A stretch of 16,211 nucleotides of DNA, from assembly GCA_002396505.1 (NCBI GenBank), contig DGYA01000079.1, positions 1-16,211 of the forward strand, given 5' to 3'. This document shows positions 5,729 through 13,198 of the stretch, in pieces. Each line of letters opens with the position of its first letter. The stretch's first letter is position 1. The translations under genes were made by a program, and so were the position numbers. The stretch is from Cyanobacteria bacterium UBA5018 (lineage in GTDB: Bacteria > Cyanobacteriota > Cyanobacteriia > PCC-6307 > Cyanobiaceae). A model generated the notes under the pieces. That model was given only the letters and a program-made list of their open reading frames with translations. It was not told the DNA's origin and searched no databases.

Positions 5729-7318
5729 ATGACCAGCATCGACGCCACGTCGCAGTCGTCTCGCCGGCCGGCGATCGTGATTCTCGACTTCGGCTCCCAG
5801 TACTCGGAGCTGATCGCCCGGCGGGTGCGCGAAACCGAGGTGTTCTCCCTGGTGCTTGCCTACACCACCACGGCTGAGGAGCTGCGCCAGCTGGCCCCCC
5901 GGGGCTTGATCCTCAGCGGCGGGCCCAGTTCGGTGTACGAGGAAGGGGCGCCGGTGTGCGATCCGGAGATCTGGGAGCTGGGCATTCCGGTGCTGGGCGT
6001 GTGCTACGGCATGCAGCTGATGGTGCAACAGCTGGGCGGATCGGTGGTGGCGGCCGGCCGCGCCGAATACGGCAAGGCGCCGCTGCACGTGGATGATCCG
6101 ATCGACCTGCTCACCAATGTGGAGAACGGCTCCACGATGTGGATGAGCCACGGCGATTCGGTGGAGCGACTGCCGGATGGCTTCGTACGCCTGGCCCACA
6201 CAGACAACACGCCGGAAGCGGTAATTGCCCACCAAGAACGTCGTCTATATGGCGTTCAATTTCACCCGGAGGTGGTGCATTCCAGCTGCGGCATGGTGAT
6301 GATCCGCAATTTTGTTTACCACATCTGTGGCTGCGAAGCCGATTGGACCACCGCCACCTTCATCGACGAGGCCCTGGCCGAGGTGCGGGAGCAAGTGGGT
6401 GACAAGCGGGTGCTGCTCGCCTTATCTGGCGGCGTTGATTCCTCCACGCTCGCCTTCCTGTTGCACCGGGCGATTGGCGATCGACTCACCTGCATGTTCA
6501 TCGACCAGGGGTTCATGCGCAAAGGTGAGCCCGAATTCCTGGTGGAGTTCTTCGATAAGCGCTTCCATATCAATGTGGAATACATCAACGCCCGGGAGCG
6601 CTTCATTACCAAACTCGCCGGCGTCACCGATCCAGAGGAAAAACGCAAACTGATCGGCACCGAGTTCATCCGTGTGTTTGAAGAGGAGAGCAAGCGGCTC
6701 GGCCCCTTTGATTACCTGGCCCAGGGCACCCTCTATCCGGATGTGATTGAGTCGGCTGGCACCAACATCGACCCCAAGACCGGCGAGAGAGTGGCGGTGA
6801 AGATCAAGAGCCATCACAATGTGGGTGGCCTGCCCAAGGATCTGCAGTTCAAGTTGGTGGAGCCCCTGCGTCGCCTGTTCAAAGACGAGGTGCGCAAGGT
6901 GGGCCGCAGCCTCGGCCTGCCCGCGGAGATCGTCGGCCGCCAACCCTTCCCAGGGCCCGGCCTGGCTATCCGCATTCTCGGGGAAGTTACCAGCGAAAAG
7001 CTCAACATCCTGCGCGATGCCGACCTGGTGGTGCGGGAAGAAATCCACGCAGCCGGCCTCTACGACCAGATCTGGCAGGCCTTCGCCGTGCTACTGCCCG
7101 TGCGCAGTGTCGGCGTGATGGGCGACAAGCGCACCTACGCCTTCCCGGTGGTGCTGCGCTGCGTCTCCTCAGAAGACGGCATGACCGCTGACTGGTCGCG
7201 GCTGCCCTATGACCTGATGGAGAAGATCTCCAACCGCATCGTCAATGAGGTGAAGGGGGTAAATCGGGTGGTGATGGATATCACCAGCAAGCCCCCCGGC
7301 ACGATCGAATGGGAGTAG
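5729..7318 (+). CDS. guaA: GMP synthase (glutamine-hydrolysing)
   Basis: GuaA converts XMP, ATP and glutamine to GMP in the cytoplasm, the last step of guanine nucleotide synthesis. The 529-residue length is normal. Residues 15-205 form the class I glutamine amidotransferase domain, with nucleophile C92 (GVCYGMQ) and partners H179 and E181 (FHPE). Residues 225-410 form the ATP pyrophosphatase domain, with P-loop SGGVDSS (233-239). The C-terminal dimerisation domain includes GRQPFPGPGLAIRI and ends in the typical KPPGTIEWE. The ATG at 5729 leaves about 14 variable residues before the conserved IVILDFGSQY. It is the first gene of a plus-strand run with two unknown proteins and mrdA. Confidence 0.98.
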   Translation: MTSIDATSQSSRRPAIVILDFGSQYSELIARRVRETEVFSLVLAYTTTAEELRQLAPRGLILSGGPSSVYEEGAPVCDPEIWELGIPVLGVCYGMQLMVQQLGGSVVAAGRAEYGKAPLHVDDPIDLLTNVENGSTMWMSHGDSVERLPDGFVRLAHTDNTPEAVIAHQERRLYGVQFHPEVVHSSCGMVMIRNFVYHICGCEADWTTATFIDEALAEVREQVGDKRVLLALSGGVDSSTLAFLLHRAIGDRLTCMFIDQGFMRKGEPEFLVEFFDKRFHINVEYINARERFITKLAGVTDPEEKRKLIGTEFIRVFEEESKRLGPFDYLAQGTLYPDVIESAGTNIDPKTGERVAVKIKSHHNVGGLPKDLQFKLVEPLRRLFKDEVRKVGRSLGLPAEIVGRQPFPGPGLAIRILGEVTSEKLNILRDADLVVREEIHAAGLYDQIWQAFAVLLPVRSVGVMGDKRTYAFPVVLRCVSSEDGMTADWSRLPYDLMEKISNRIVNEVKGVNRVVMDITSKPPGTIEWE

Positions 7319-7325
7319 GACTGGT

Positions 7326-7345
7326 GCTGGCCTTCCCAGGCCAGC
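7326..7345 (+). terminator. hairpin just after guaA
   Basis: GCTGGCC (7326-7332), loop TTCCCA, GGCCAGC (7339-7345): a perfect 7-bp stem starting 7 bases after the guaA stop. No T-run follows, so it may only attenuate readthrough into the next gene, which starts at 7379. Confidence 0.45.
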
Positions 7346-7378
7346 TTCGATAGCATCAAGTCCCAGCTCCTCGTCGCC

Positions 7379-8011
7379 TTGTCTGCCGCTCCCGCGACCA
7401 CCACCTCGCCGTCCGGCAACCAAGAGCCTGACTTGCAGCGGCGGCTGCAGCAGGACAGCATTCAACTGGCCGGCCGCACCATCTATCTGAATCCCTTCCT
7501 CTATTGGCGCCGCTTTGACGCCAACACCGACCGCTGGCTGCGGGAACCAGGCCAGCTGCAGGAAGAGCAGATCGCCCTCAACCGCAGCCGCTTCTACCCA
7601 GAGCTCGACTGGCAGCTGCTGGAGGAAGAGCAGCGCCAGATCTGCGATGGCGCCGTGGAGATGTTCCTCAAAACCCTTGAGCTGATCATCACCTTCAACC
7701 CCGAGCTCACCGCCGGCCAACTACTGGAGGTGGAGCGCAAGATGGCCGTCACCAAAAAGCGGGCCTTTGAGCGCTGGGTGGACCGCTCCTTGAAGCGCCG
7801 CCAGCGAGAGGAGGCCCGCGATCGCCGCCGCTTTGATCGCGAGCGCAGCCTGCGCTCCTGGGGCGAGTGGCTGGGGCTAGAGACCACCCGTCAAGCGGTG
7901 CTGCCCCTGGCGGCGCTGCTGGTGCTGGCGATCGGGAGCGGCTGGTGGTGGGGCAGCCGCCAGGTCTGCCGGCCCATGATGGTGGCTCCGGCCGTGGGCA
8001 GGCCAAACTAA
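7379..8011 (+). CDS. unrecognised C-terminally membrane-anchored protein
   Basis: I do not recognise a named family. The 210-residue product starts with about 15 Ser/Thr/Pro residues. It then has a conserved-looking soluble part (IYLNPFLYWRRFDANTDRWL, residues 35-54; FYPELDWQLLEEEQRQ, residues 72-87), a long helical segment very rich in Arg/Glu (residues 120-160), and one transmembrane helix at 173-193 followed by a short tail. This layout suggests a tail-anchored protein with its bulk in the cytoplasm. The start is TTG at 7379, the only start codon giving the full conserved region; the next in-frame Met is residue 94. It sits between guaA and another small gene starting 25 bases after its stop, and probably shares their transcript. 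Confidence 0.75.
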   Translation: MSAAPATTTSPSGNQEPDLQRRLQQDSIQLAGRTIYLNPFLYWRRFDANTDRWLREPGQLQEEQIALNRSRFYPELDWQLLEEEQRQICDGAVEMFLKTLELIITFNPELTAGQLLEVERKMAVTKKRAFERWVDRSLKRRQREEARDRRRFDRERSLRSWGEWLGLETTRQAVLPLAALLVLAIGSGWWWGSRQVCRPMMVAPAVGRPN

Positions 8012-8035
8012 AGCTCTACGCGCCTGTCAGCCGCC

Positions 8036-8419
8036 ATGGCCACCGATCCCCTCGACGCCCTGAGGCTGACCCTGATGCAAGACCTGCTGCCCGTGGGCAT
8101 GGCCATGGTGGAACGGGCCCGCAAGGGCGGCCCCCGCGAGGTGCTGGCCGCCTTTGATGGCAACAGCGCCGATCCCCTCGGCCAGCTGCGAGAAGAGGGC
8201 GAACCGATCGCCAGCCAGATGCGGGAGGGCCTCGATCGCCTCAGCCCCGGCCTGGGCAATCCGGTGATGAAGGTGGAGGTGCGCGACGTGGCGGCCGAAC
8301 CCTCCAGCCCGGCCGACGCCCAGGAGCTCAGCGAAGCCCTGCAGCGCATCGCCAGCCGCCTGGAAGAACTGCAGCGACAGCTACCCCCGAGCGCAGAGCG
8401 CCCCGACCGAGCAAATTAA
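8036..8419 (+). CDS. unrecognised small protein with C-terminal coiled coil
   Basis: The 127-residue product has no family I can name. Residues 1-80 hold segments that look well conserved (DPLDALRLTLMQDLLPVGMA, ARKGGPREVL, LDRLSPGLGNPVMKVEV). Residues 94-116 (AQELSEALQRIASRLEELQRQL) are a strong heptad-pattern coiled coil, and the tail is disordered. There is no signal peptide or membrane segment. The gene starts 25 bases after the tail-anchored gene and reads toward mrdA, so it belongs to the same run. Base composition and codon use resemble the neighbouring genes, which supports a real, resident gene. Confidence 0.75.
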   Translation: MATDPLDALRLTLMQDLLPVGMAMVERARKGGPREVLAAFDGNSADPLGQLREEGEPIASQMREGLDRLSPGLGNPVMKVEVRDVAAEPSSPADAQELSEALQRIASRLEELQRQLPPSAERPDRAN

Positions 8420-8500
8420 TTTACTAATCAAATCAATCAACTAACCAACTAACCAACTAACCAACCAACTAACTAACTAACTAAACAGCTAAACAAATTC
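8420..8500. repeat. CTAA/AACTAACC low-complexity tandem repeat
   Basis: Directly after the preceding stop codon, the sequence becomes a degenerate tandem of AACTAACC and CTAA units (densest at 8439-8484). Because the period is not a multiple of three, TAA stops occur in all three forward frames. It fills most of the spacer before mrdA. Confidence 0.8.
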
Positions 8501-8527
8501 CCAGTTGACTAGAATGCCCAACTGATT

Positions 8528-10264
8528 ATGGCCCGCGCCAAAGCCCAGCCTTCCCGCCACTGCGGCATGGGCCAGCAGCCAGCCGCCTTGATGTTGATCG
8601 TGCTGCTGTTCAGCTCTGCCATGGTGGCGCGCCTGGCCTGGCTGCAACTGCTGCATGGGTCGGAGAATCGGGCCCGCGCCGACGACAACCGCATCCGCCT
8701 GATGCCCCGCAATCCGATGCGCGGCCGGCTGCTGGATCGCAACGGCGCAGTGCTGGGCACCAGCAGGCTCACCTATGGCCTATACCTCCAGCCCCAGGAA
8801 TTGCGCAAAAACCAGTGGCCGGCCCTGCGGGATCGGCTGGCGCAGGTAGTCGGCCTGCCCGCAGCCCAGCTGGAGCAGCGACACCAACAGGGCGACCACG
8901 GCGATGGCTTTCGCATCGAGCTGGCCAACCCCCTGAGCCCCGAACAGGTGCTGCGCTTTCGCGAGCAGTCCGGCCAGCTGCGCGGCGCGGAGGTGGATGT
9001 GGACGTGATGCGCAGCTATCCCCATGGCCCGCTGGCTGCCCACGTACTCGGCTACACCAGCGGCATTACGGAAGAGGAATACAAGCAGCTGGAGCCCAAG
9101 GGCTACCGGATTCGCGATCGGGTGGGTCGCAGCGGCATTGAAAAAGCCTATGAGGCCCATCTGCGCGGCGAATGGGGCGGCCAGCAGGTGGAGGTGAATG
9201 CCGCCGGCCAGGTGCAGCGCGTGCTGGGGGACAAGCCGGCCCGGGCCGGCAAAGACCTGCGCCTGACGCTGGACCTGCCCTTGCAACAGGCCGCTGAACG
9301 GGCCCTCGACAAGGTGGGCAAGGGGGCGATCGTGGCCATGGATCCCCAGACGGGGGCGATCCGTGCCATGGCCAGCCGGCCCAACTTCAATCCGAATCTC
9401 TTCTCGCCCGGTCCCACCATGGCCGAATGGGAGGCGCTGAATGGTCCCAACGCGCCGCTGCTGAATCGCGCCTTCCAGGGCTTTCCGCCGGCCAGCACTT
9501 TCAAAATCATCACCACCATCGCCGCCTTGGAATCGGGCAAGTACAACGCCAACTCCCGGGTGATGACGATGAAGTCTTTCTGCTATGCGGGGCTCTGCTA
9601 CGGCGACCACGGCGCCCATGGCGCCATCGGCTTCCCCATGGCCCTGGCGGTGAGCAGCAACACATTTTATTATCAGTTAGGCCTGCAGATTGGGCCCGAT
9701 CAGCTATTTGCCTCTGCCCGGCGCATGGGTTATGGCAGCGTCACGGGGCTGGAGCTGCGGGGGGAGGAAAGCTCGGGATTGCTGGGGGATCAAGCCTGGA
9801 AAAAGCGGGTGCTGGGGGAACCCTGGACCCCGGTGGACACGATCACCTCCTCGATCGGCCAGGGGGCCCTGCAGGTAACGCCGATCCAGATGGCACGCAT
9901 GTATGCAGCGGTAGCGAATGGCGGCTGGCTGGTAACGCCCCACCTGGTGGAACGCCCCACGCCGCGGCGCTGGCTCGCCCTCAAGCCTGTCACCCTGGCG
10001 GTGGTACGCGATGGCCTGCGCCAGGTGGTGACCAACGGCACGGCCACGATCCTCAACGACCCCAAGCTGCCGCCGGTGGCCGGCAAGACCGGCACCGGCG
10101 AGGATCCGCCCCGCCCCGACCATGCCTGGTTCGGCGGCTACGCCCCCGCCGACAAGCCCAGCCTGGTGATCGTGGCCTTTGGCGAGAATTCCGGCGGCTA
10201 CGGCGGCACCGTGGCGGCACCGATGGTGAAGGCCCTGATGACCACCTGGTTTCGCGGCCGTTGA
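8528..10264 (+). CDS. mrdA: penicillin-binding protein 2, peptidoglycan transpeptidase
   Basis: PBP2 is the class B transpeptidase that cross-links peptidoglycan during lateral wall growth, working with RodA. The 578 residues match the family in length. One transmembrane helix (about 20-40) anchors it, followed by the PBP dimer domain with NPMRGRLLDRNGAVLGTS (62-79) and GRSGIEKAYE (200-209). The transpeptidase domain follows, with active serine S323 in PASTFK, SSN at 376-378, and K520-T521-G522 in AGKTGTGED. PASTFK differs from the more common PGSTFK by Gly to Ala just before the nucleophile. The ATG at 8528 has no clear ribosome binding site; the tandem-repeat spacer lies just upstream. It converges with sqdX, whose stop is 130 bases away. 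Confidence 0.94.
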   Translation: MARAKAQPSRHCGMGQQPAALMLIVLLFSSAMVARLAWLQLLHGSENRARADDNRIRLMPRNPMRGRLLDRNGAVLGTSRLTYGLYLQPQELRKNQWPALRDRLAQVVGLPAAQLEQRHQQGDHGDGFRIELANPLSPEQVLRFREQSGQLRGAEVDVDVMRSYPHGPLAAHVLGYTSGITEEEYKQLEPKGYRIRDRVGRSGIEKAYEAHLRGEWGGQQVEVNAAGQVQRVLGDKPARAGKDLRLTLDLPLQQAAERALDKVGKGAIVAMDPQTGAIRAMASRPNFNPNLFSPGPTMAEWEALNGPNAPLLNRAFQGFPPASTFKIITTIAALESGKYNANSRVMTMKSFCYAGLCYGDHGAHGAIGFPMALAVSSNTFYYQLGLQIGPDQLFASARRMGYGSVTGLELRGEESSGLLGDQAWKKRVLGEPWTPVDTITSSIGQGALQVTPIQMARMYAAVANGGWLVTPHLVERPTPRRWLALKPVTLAVVRDGLRQVVTNGTATILNDPKLPPVAGKTGTGEDPPRPDHAWFGGYAPADKPSLVIVAFGENSGGYGGTVAAPMVKALMTTWFRGR

Positions 10265-10397
10265 ACCAGGCGGAGCAGCAGTGAGGGCCGAGTGCCCCGA
10301 GTTCGTTGTCGATCTCGAATCAGCTTTGCTCTGGTCCGATTCGAACTTGTACCAATTACAGAAATCAAATTCCTGCCCATTACTGGACAGCGGTTGG

Positions 10398-11567
10398 CTA
10401 AGCCACCAGCTGGTCGACGGGCCGGCTGGTGGGGCCGGCCTGGGGGTCCAGCAGATTGCGGTAATAGCGCCGCAACTGCGCGGTGGCGCCGGCCCAGCCC
10501 CAGGCTTCCGCTTCCCGACGGGCATGGCAACTCAATATTTGGCGTTGCTCTTGATCGCCCAGCAGCCGCAGCACCGCCGCGGTGAGGCTGGCAGCGCCGC
10601 CGTCCTCGCCATCGGGCTCGTATAGGCAGCCATTCACCCCATCGGTGACGATGTCGGGGATGCCGCCCCGGTTGGCCCCCACCACCGGGCAGCCCGCCGC
10701 CATCGATTCCAACAGCACCAGGCCCAGGGTTTCGGTGCTGGAGGGAAAGACAAAGGCGTCGCCACTGGCATAGGCGGCCGCCAGTTCCTCACCGGCCAAG
10801 TAGCCCACAAAGGTCACCGGCAGCCCGCTGAAGATCTCCTCCAGGCGATTGCGGTGGGGCCCATCGCCCACCAGGGCCAAGCGGGCATCGGGCAGGGCCT
10901 CCAGCACCGGCTTGATCCGCTCGATCTGCTTCTCGGCCGACAGCCGACCGATGTAGAGCAGCAGCTTGCCGGTGTCGCTGTGGCCGCCCAGCAGCCGCTC
11001 TCGGCTGGATTGGCTGCGCAGTTCCGGTCTGAACATCTCGGTGTCGACGCCCCGCTGCCACAGGGCCGTGTGCAGGATGCCCTTGTCGCTGAGTTCGGTC
11101 ACCATCGCCGTGGAGGTGCAGAGATTGAGTTGGGCCTGGTTATGGGCGGCCTTGAGCAGTTCCCACAGCAGGGGTTCCAGCAGACCCATGCCGTAGTGCT
11201 CCAGGTATTTGGGCAGGTGGGTGTGGTAGCTGGCCACCAGCGGATAGCCCTTGGTCTTGGCCAGCCAGATGCCCCCCAGGCCCAACACGGCCGGGTTGAT
11301 CACATGCACCAGGTCTGGGCCAAATTGCTCCAGCGCTTCTGCCACCGCCGGGCGGGGCAGGGCCAACTTCAATTCCGGGTAGAGGGGCAGCGGCATGGCC
11401 GGCACCCCCACCACCCGGGCGCCCATGTACTGCTCAGGGGCCCCTTCCGGGCAAAAAATCAGCACCTCATCGCCGGCTTCCACCAGGTGGCGCACGGTCT
11501 TGGTGAGCCGGGTGACAATCCCATCCACCTTCGGCAGGAAGGTCTCGGTAAACAGGGCGATCTTCAA
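10398..11567 (-). CDS. sqdX: sulfoquinovosyltransferase (SQDG synthase)
   Basis: SqdX transfers sulfoquinovose from UDP-sulfoquinovose to diacylglycerol, giving the thylakoid sulfolipid SQDG. The 389-residue product is a GT4-family glycosyltransferase. It opens with KIALFTETFLPKVDGIVTRL and has SYHTHLPKYLEHYG around 113-126 for the acceptor side. The donor domain has LYIGRLSAEKQIE (204-216) and the GT4 E-x7-E motif at E279/E287 (ETLGLVLLE). The start is TTG at 11567, 16 bases after the sqdB stop. The frame is open further upstream inside sqdB, but only the TTG gives the family N terminus. The short gap shows a sqdB-sqdX operon, so substrate maker and user are co-expressed. Confidence 0.94.
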   Translation of the reverse strand: MKIALFTETFLPKVDGIVTRLTKTVRHLVEAGDEVLIFCPEGAPEQYMGARVVGVPAMPLPLYPELKLALPRPAVAEALEQFGPDLVHVINPAVLGLGGIWLAKTKGYPLVASYHTHLPKYLEHYGMGLLEPLLWELLKAAHNQAQLNLCTSTAMVTELSDKGILHTALWQRGVDTEMFRPELRSQSSRERLLGGHSDTGKLLLYIGRLSAEKQIERIKPVLEALPDARLALVGDGPHRNRLEEIFSGLPVTFVGYLAGEELAAAYASGDAFVFPSSTETLGLVLLESMAAGCPVVGANRGGIPDIVTDGVNGCLYEPDGEDGGAASLTAAVLRLLGDQEQRQILSCHARREAEAWGWAGATAQLRRYYRNLLDPQAGPTSRPVDQLVA

Positions 11568-11583
11568 GGGGTCACCCGCCGCC

Positions 11584-12777
11584 TCAGGCCTTGGAGATGG
11601 CGGCGGCCTGCTGGCTGGTCCAGGCCGACACACAGGGGATGCGGCTGCGATCGCAGCGGTCGGCCCAGCGGCGAGCCACCTCCACCACCTCCCGCAGCAA
11701 ACCGTCATCAAGGGTGGTGGGCTGCAGGCCCAGTTCGATGAAGCAGCGGTTGTCCACGATCAAATCGTTTTCGATCGCTTCCTTGCGCGGATTGGGCAGG
11801 AAGTTGAGCTCGGCGCCGGTGAGCGCCGCCACCTTCTTGGCCAGCTCGCCCACCTGGTGACTCTCGGTCATCTGGTTGAAAATTTTGACCTTCTCACCGA
11901 CGGCCGGCGGGTTTTCCAGGGCCAGCTGCACACAGCGCACCGAATCGCGGATGTGGATGAAGGCGCGGGTCTGGCCGCCGGTGCCGTGAACGGTGAGCGG
12001 ATAACCGATCGCCGCCTGCATCAAAAAGCGGTTGAGCACGGTGCCGTAATCGCCGTCGTAGTCGAAGCGATTGGTGAGCCGGGGATCCTGTTCGGTGAGG
12101 GCGGTATTGGTGCCCCAGACAATGCCCTGGTGCAGGTCGGTGACGCGGATGCGATCGTTTTTGTTGTAGTAAAAAAACAACAATTGATCCAGCGTCTTGG
12201 TCATGTGATAGACGCTGCCCGGATCTGTGGGGTGCAGGATCTTCTCGGTGAAGCGGCTGCCATCGGCCTGGGGCACCTCCACAGTGAGGTAGCCCTCGGG
12301 GATTGTGGCGCCGCGGTGGGAGCCGTAGCCGTACACGCCCATGGTGCCCAGGTGGACGATGTGGCAATCCAGGCCGCTCTCCACAATCGCCACCAGCAGG
12401 TTGTGGGTGCCGTTGACGTTGTTATCGACGGTGTAGCGCTTGGTGGCGCTGGTCTTCATCGAATAGGGGGCGGCCCGCTGCTCGGCGAAGTGCACCACCG
12501 AATCCGGCCGCTCGCTGCGCAGCAGCTGCAACAGTCCGTCGTAATCCTGGGCGATGTCCAGGTTCACGAAGCGCATGGCCCGGCCGCCCAGCTGCTGCCA
12601 GGCCAGGAGCCGGTCCTGAATGGTGGCGATCGGAGTGAGCGACTCAATCCCCAGATCTACATCGATCTTGCGGCGACTGAGGTTGTCGACCAAGACCACA
12701 TCATGGCCGGCATCGGCCAAGTTCACAGCGCAGGGCCAGCCGCAAAAGCCGTCACCGCCGAGAACGAAAACCTTCAC
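11584..12777 (-). CDS. sqdB: UDP-sulfoquinovose synthase
   Basis: SqdB makes UDP-sulfoquinovose from UDP-glucose and sulfite, using bound NAD. The 397 residues form an extended short-chain dehydrogenase fold. The NAD site is GGDGFCGW (7-14), unlike the usual GxxGxxG spacing but typical of this enzyme. The catalytic residues are T145 (LGTMGVYG), Y190 and K194 (SVYHMTK). RAFIHIRDSVRCVQLALENP in the C-terminal half is the usual substrate-domain block. The start is GTG at 12777, supported by AGGAG six bases upstream. It is followed at 16 bases by sqdX; upstream lies psb34 in the same direction, about 90 bases away. Confidence 0.97.
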   Translation of the reverse strand: MKVFVLGGDGFCGWPCAVNLADAGHDVVLVDNLSRRKIDVDLGIESLTPIATIQDRLLAWQQLGGRAMRFVNLDIAQDYDGLLQLLRSERPDSVVHFAEQRAAPYSMKTSATKRYTVDNNVNGTHNLLVAIVESGLDCHIVHLGTMGVYGYGSHRGATIPEGYLTVEVPQADGSRFTEKILHPTDPGSVYHMTKTLDQLLFFYYNKNDRIRVTDLHQGIVWGTNTALTEQDPRLTNRFDYDGDYGTVLNRFLMQAAIGYPLTVHGTGGQTRAFIHIRDSVRCVQLALENPPAVGEKVKIFNQMTESHQVGELAKKVAALTGAELNFLPNPRKEAIENDLIVDNRCFIELGLQPTTLDDGLLREVVEVARRWADRCDRSRIPCVSAWTSQQAAAISKA

Positions 12778-12783
12778 CCCTGA

Positions 12784-12788
12784 CTCCT
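12784..12788 (-). promoter_or_regulatory. ribosome binding site of sqdB
   Basis: AGGAG on the minus strand, with a 6-base gap to the GTG at 12777. It is one of the few clear Shine-Dalgarno sites in this window and fixes the sqdB start. Confidence 0.8.
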
Positions 12789-12841
12789 GCAGTGCGAGCG
12801 GATGCTCCGGAGCGCAAGCTACTACAGGCGTCTGGCTAAGC

Positions 12842-12874
12842 CGATCAACTGCCGATCAACTGCCAATCAACTGA
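12842..12874. repeat. 11-bp tandem repeat spanning psb34 stop
   Basis: CGATCAACTGC at 12842-12852 and 12853-12863, then the variant CAATCAACTGA at 12864-12874. The psb34 TGA stop (12867-12869) lies in the last unit, so the stop-codon sequence has been copied downstream of the gene. Confidence 0.8.
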
Positions 12875-13028
12875 TCCGGGCCGCCACTGCCAGCAGCAGC
12901 AGCACCAGGCCAAGGCTCCAGAGCAGCCTGGCGTTGACGCTGCTGGTTTCTCCCTGCTCCATCACCACCATGCGGGGCTCCTTGGCAAAGGCGTTCAGGC
13001 GCCCACCGTCCTCTTGCGTGACCTGCAT
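12867..13028 (-). CDS. psb34: Psb34-like (Ssl1498 family) photosystem II assembly protein
   Basis: A 53-residue gene, easily missed for its size. The N-terminal stretch TQEDGGRLNAFAKEPRM (residues 4-20) matches the signature of the cyanobacterial Ssl1498/Psb34 family. Residues 34-50 (RLLWSLGLVLLLLAVAA) form a single membrane helix, and only three residues follow. In Synechocystis, Psb34 binds the CP47-containing photosystem II assembly intermediate and competes there with high-light-inducible proteins, whose N termini it resembles. The same role here is inference from the motif. The ATG at 13028 is preceded by a purine-rich AAGCGG. The gene lies between thiG and sqdB, all on the minus strand. 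Confidence 0.83.
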   Translation of the reverse strand: MQVTQEDGGRLNAFAKEPRMVVMEQGETSSVNARLLWSLGLVLLLLAVAARIS

Positions 13029-13111
13029 CCGCTTGCAGCGACAGGTTGGTCAAGCTATGGAAGCCGGCTCCATCCGGCCCCATCCGGCGGCCACTTGGCA
13101 CGGAACTTCAC

Positions 13112-13135
13112 GAGCTGGAGCTGGAGCTGGAGCTG
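13112..13135. repeat. GAGCTG hexamer, four copies
   Basis: GAGCTG is repeated four times without change in the spacer between thiG and psb34. Because 6 is a multiple of 3 the frames stay open through it, but no gene is supported here. Confidence 0.85.
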
Positions 13136-13198
13136 AAGGCGGTCAGCCATCCGGCTGCAGCCAGACCAGCCAAGGACAAAATCAGCCGCAGGGCCCAT

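Noticed and set aside
10335..10355. GATTCGAAC resembling a tRNA T-loop between mrdA and sqdX
   Set aside because: The flanks do not pair as a T-stem, and no acceptor or anticodon arm is found.
11395..12783. 462-codon plus-strand frame opposite sqdB and sqdX
   Set aside because: It is a shadow frame; both minus-strand genes have full motifs.
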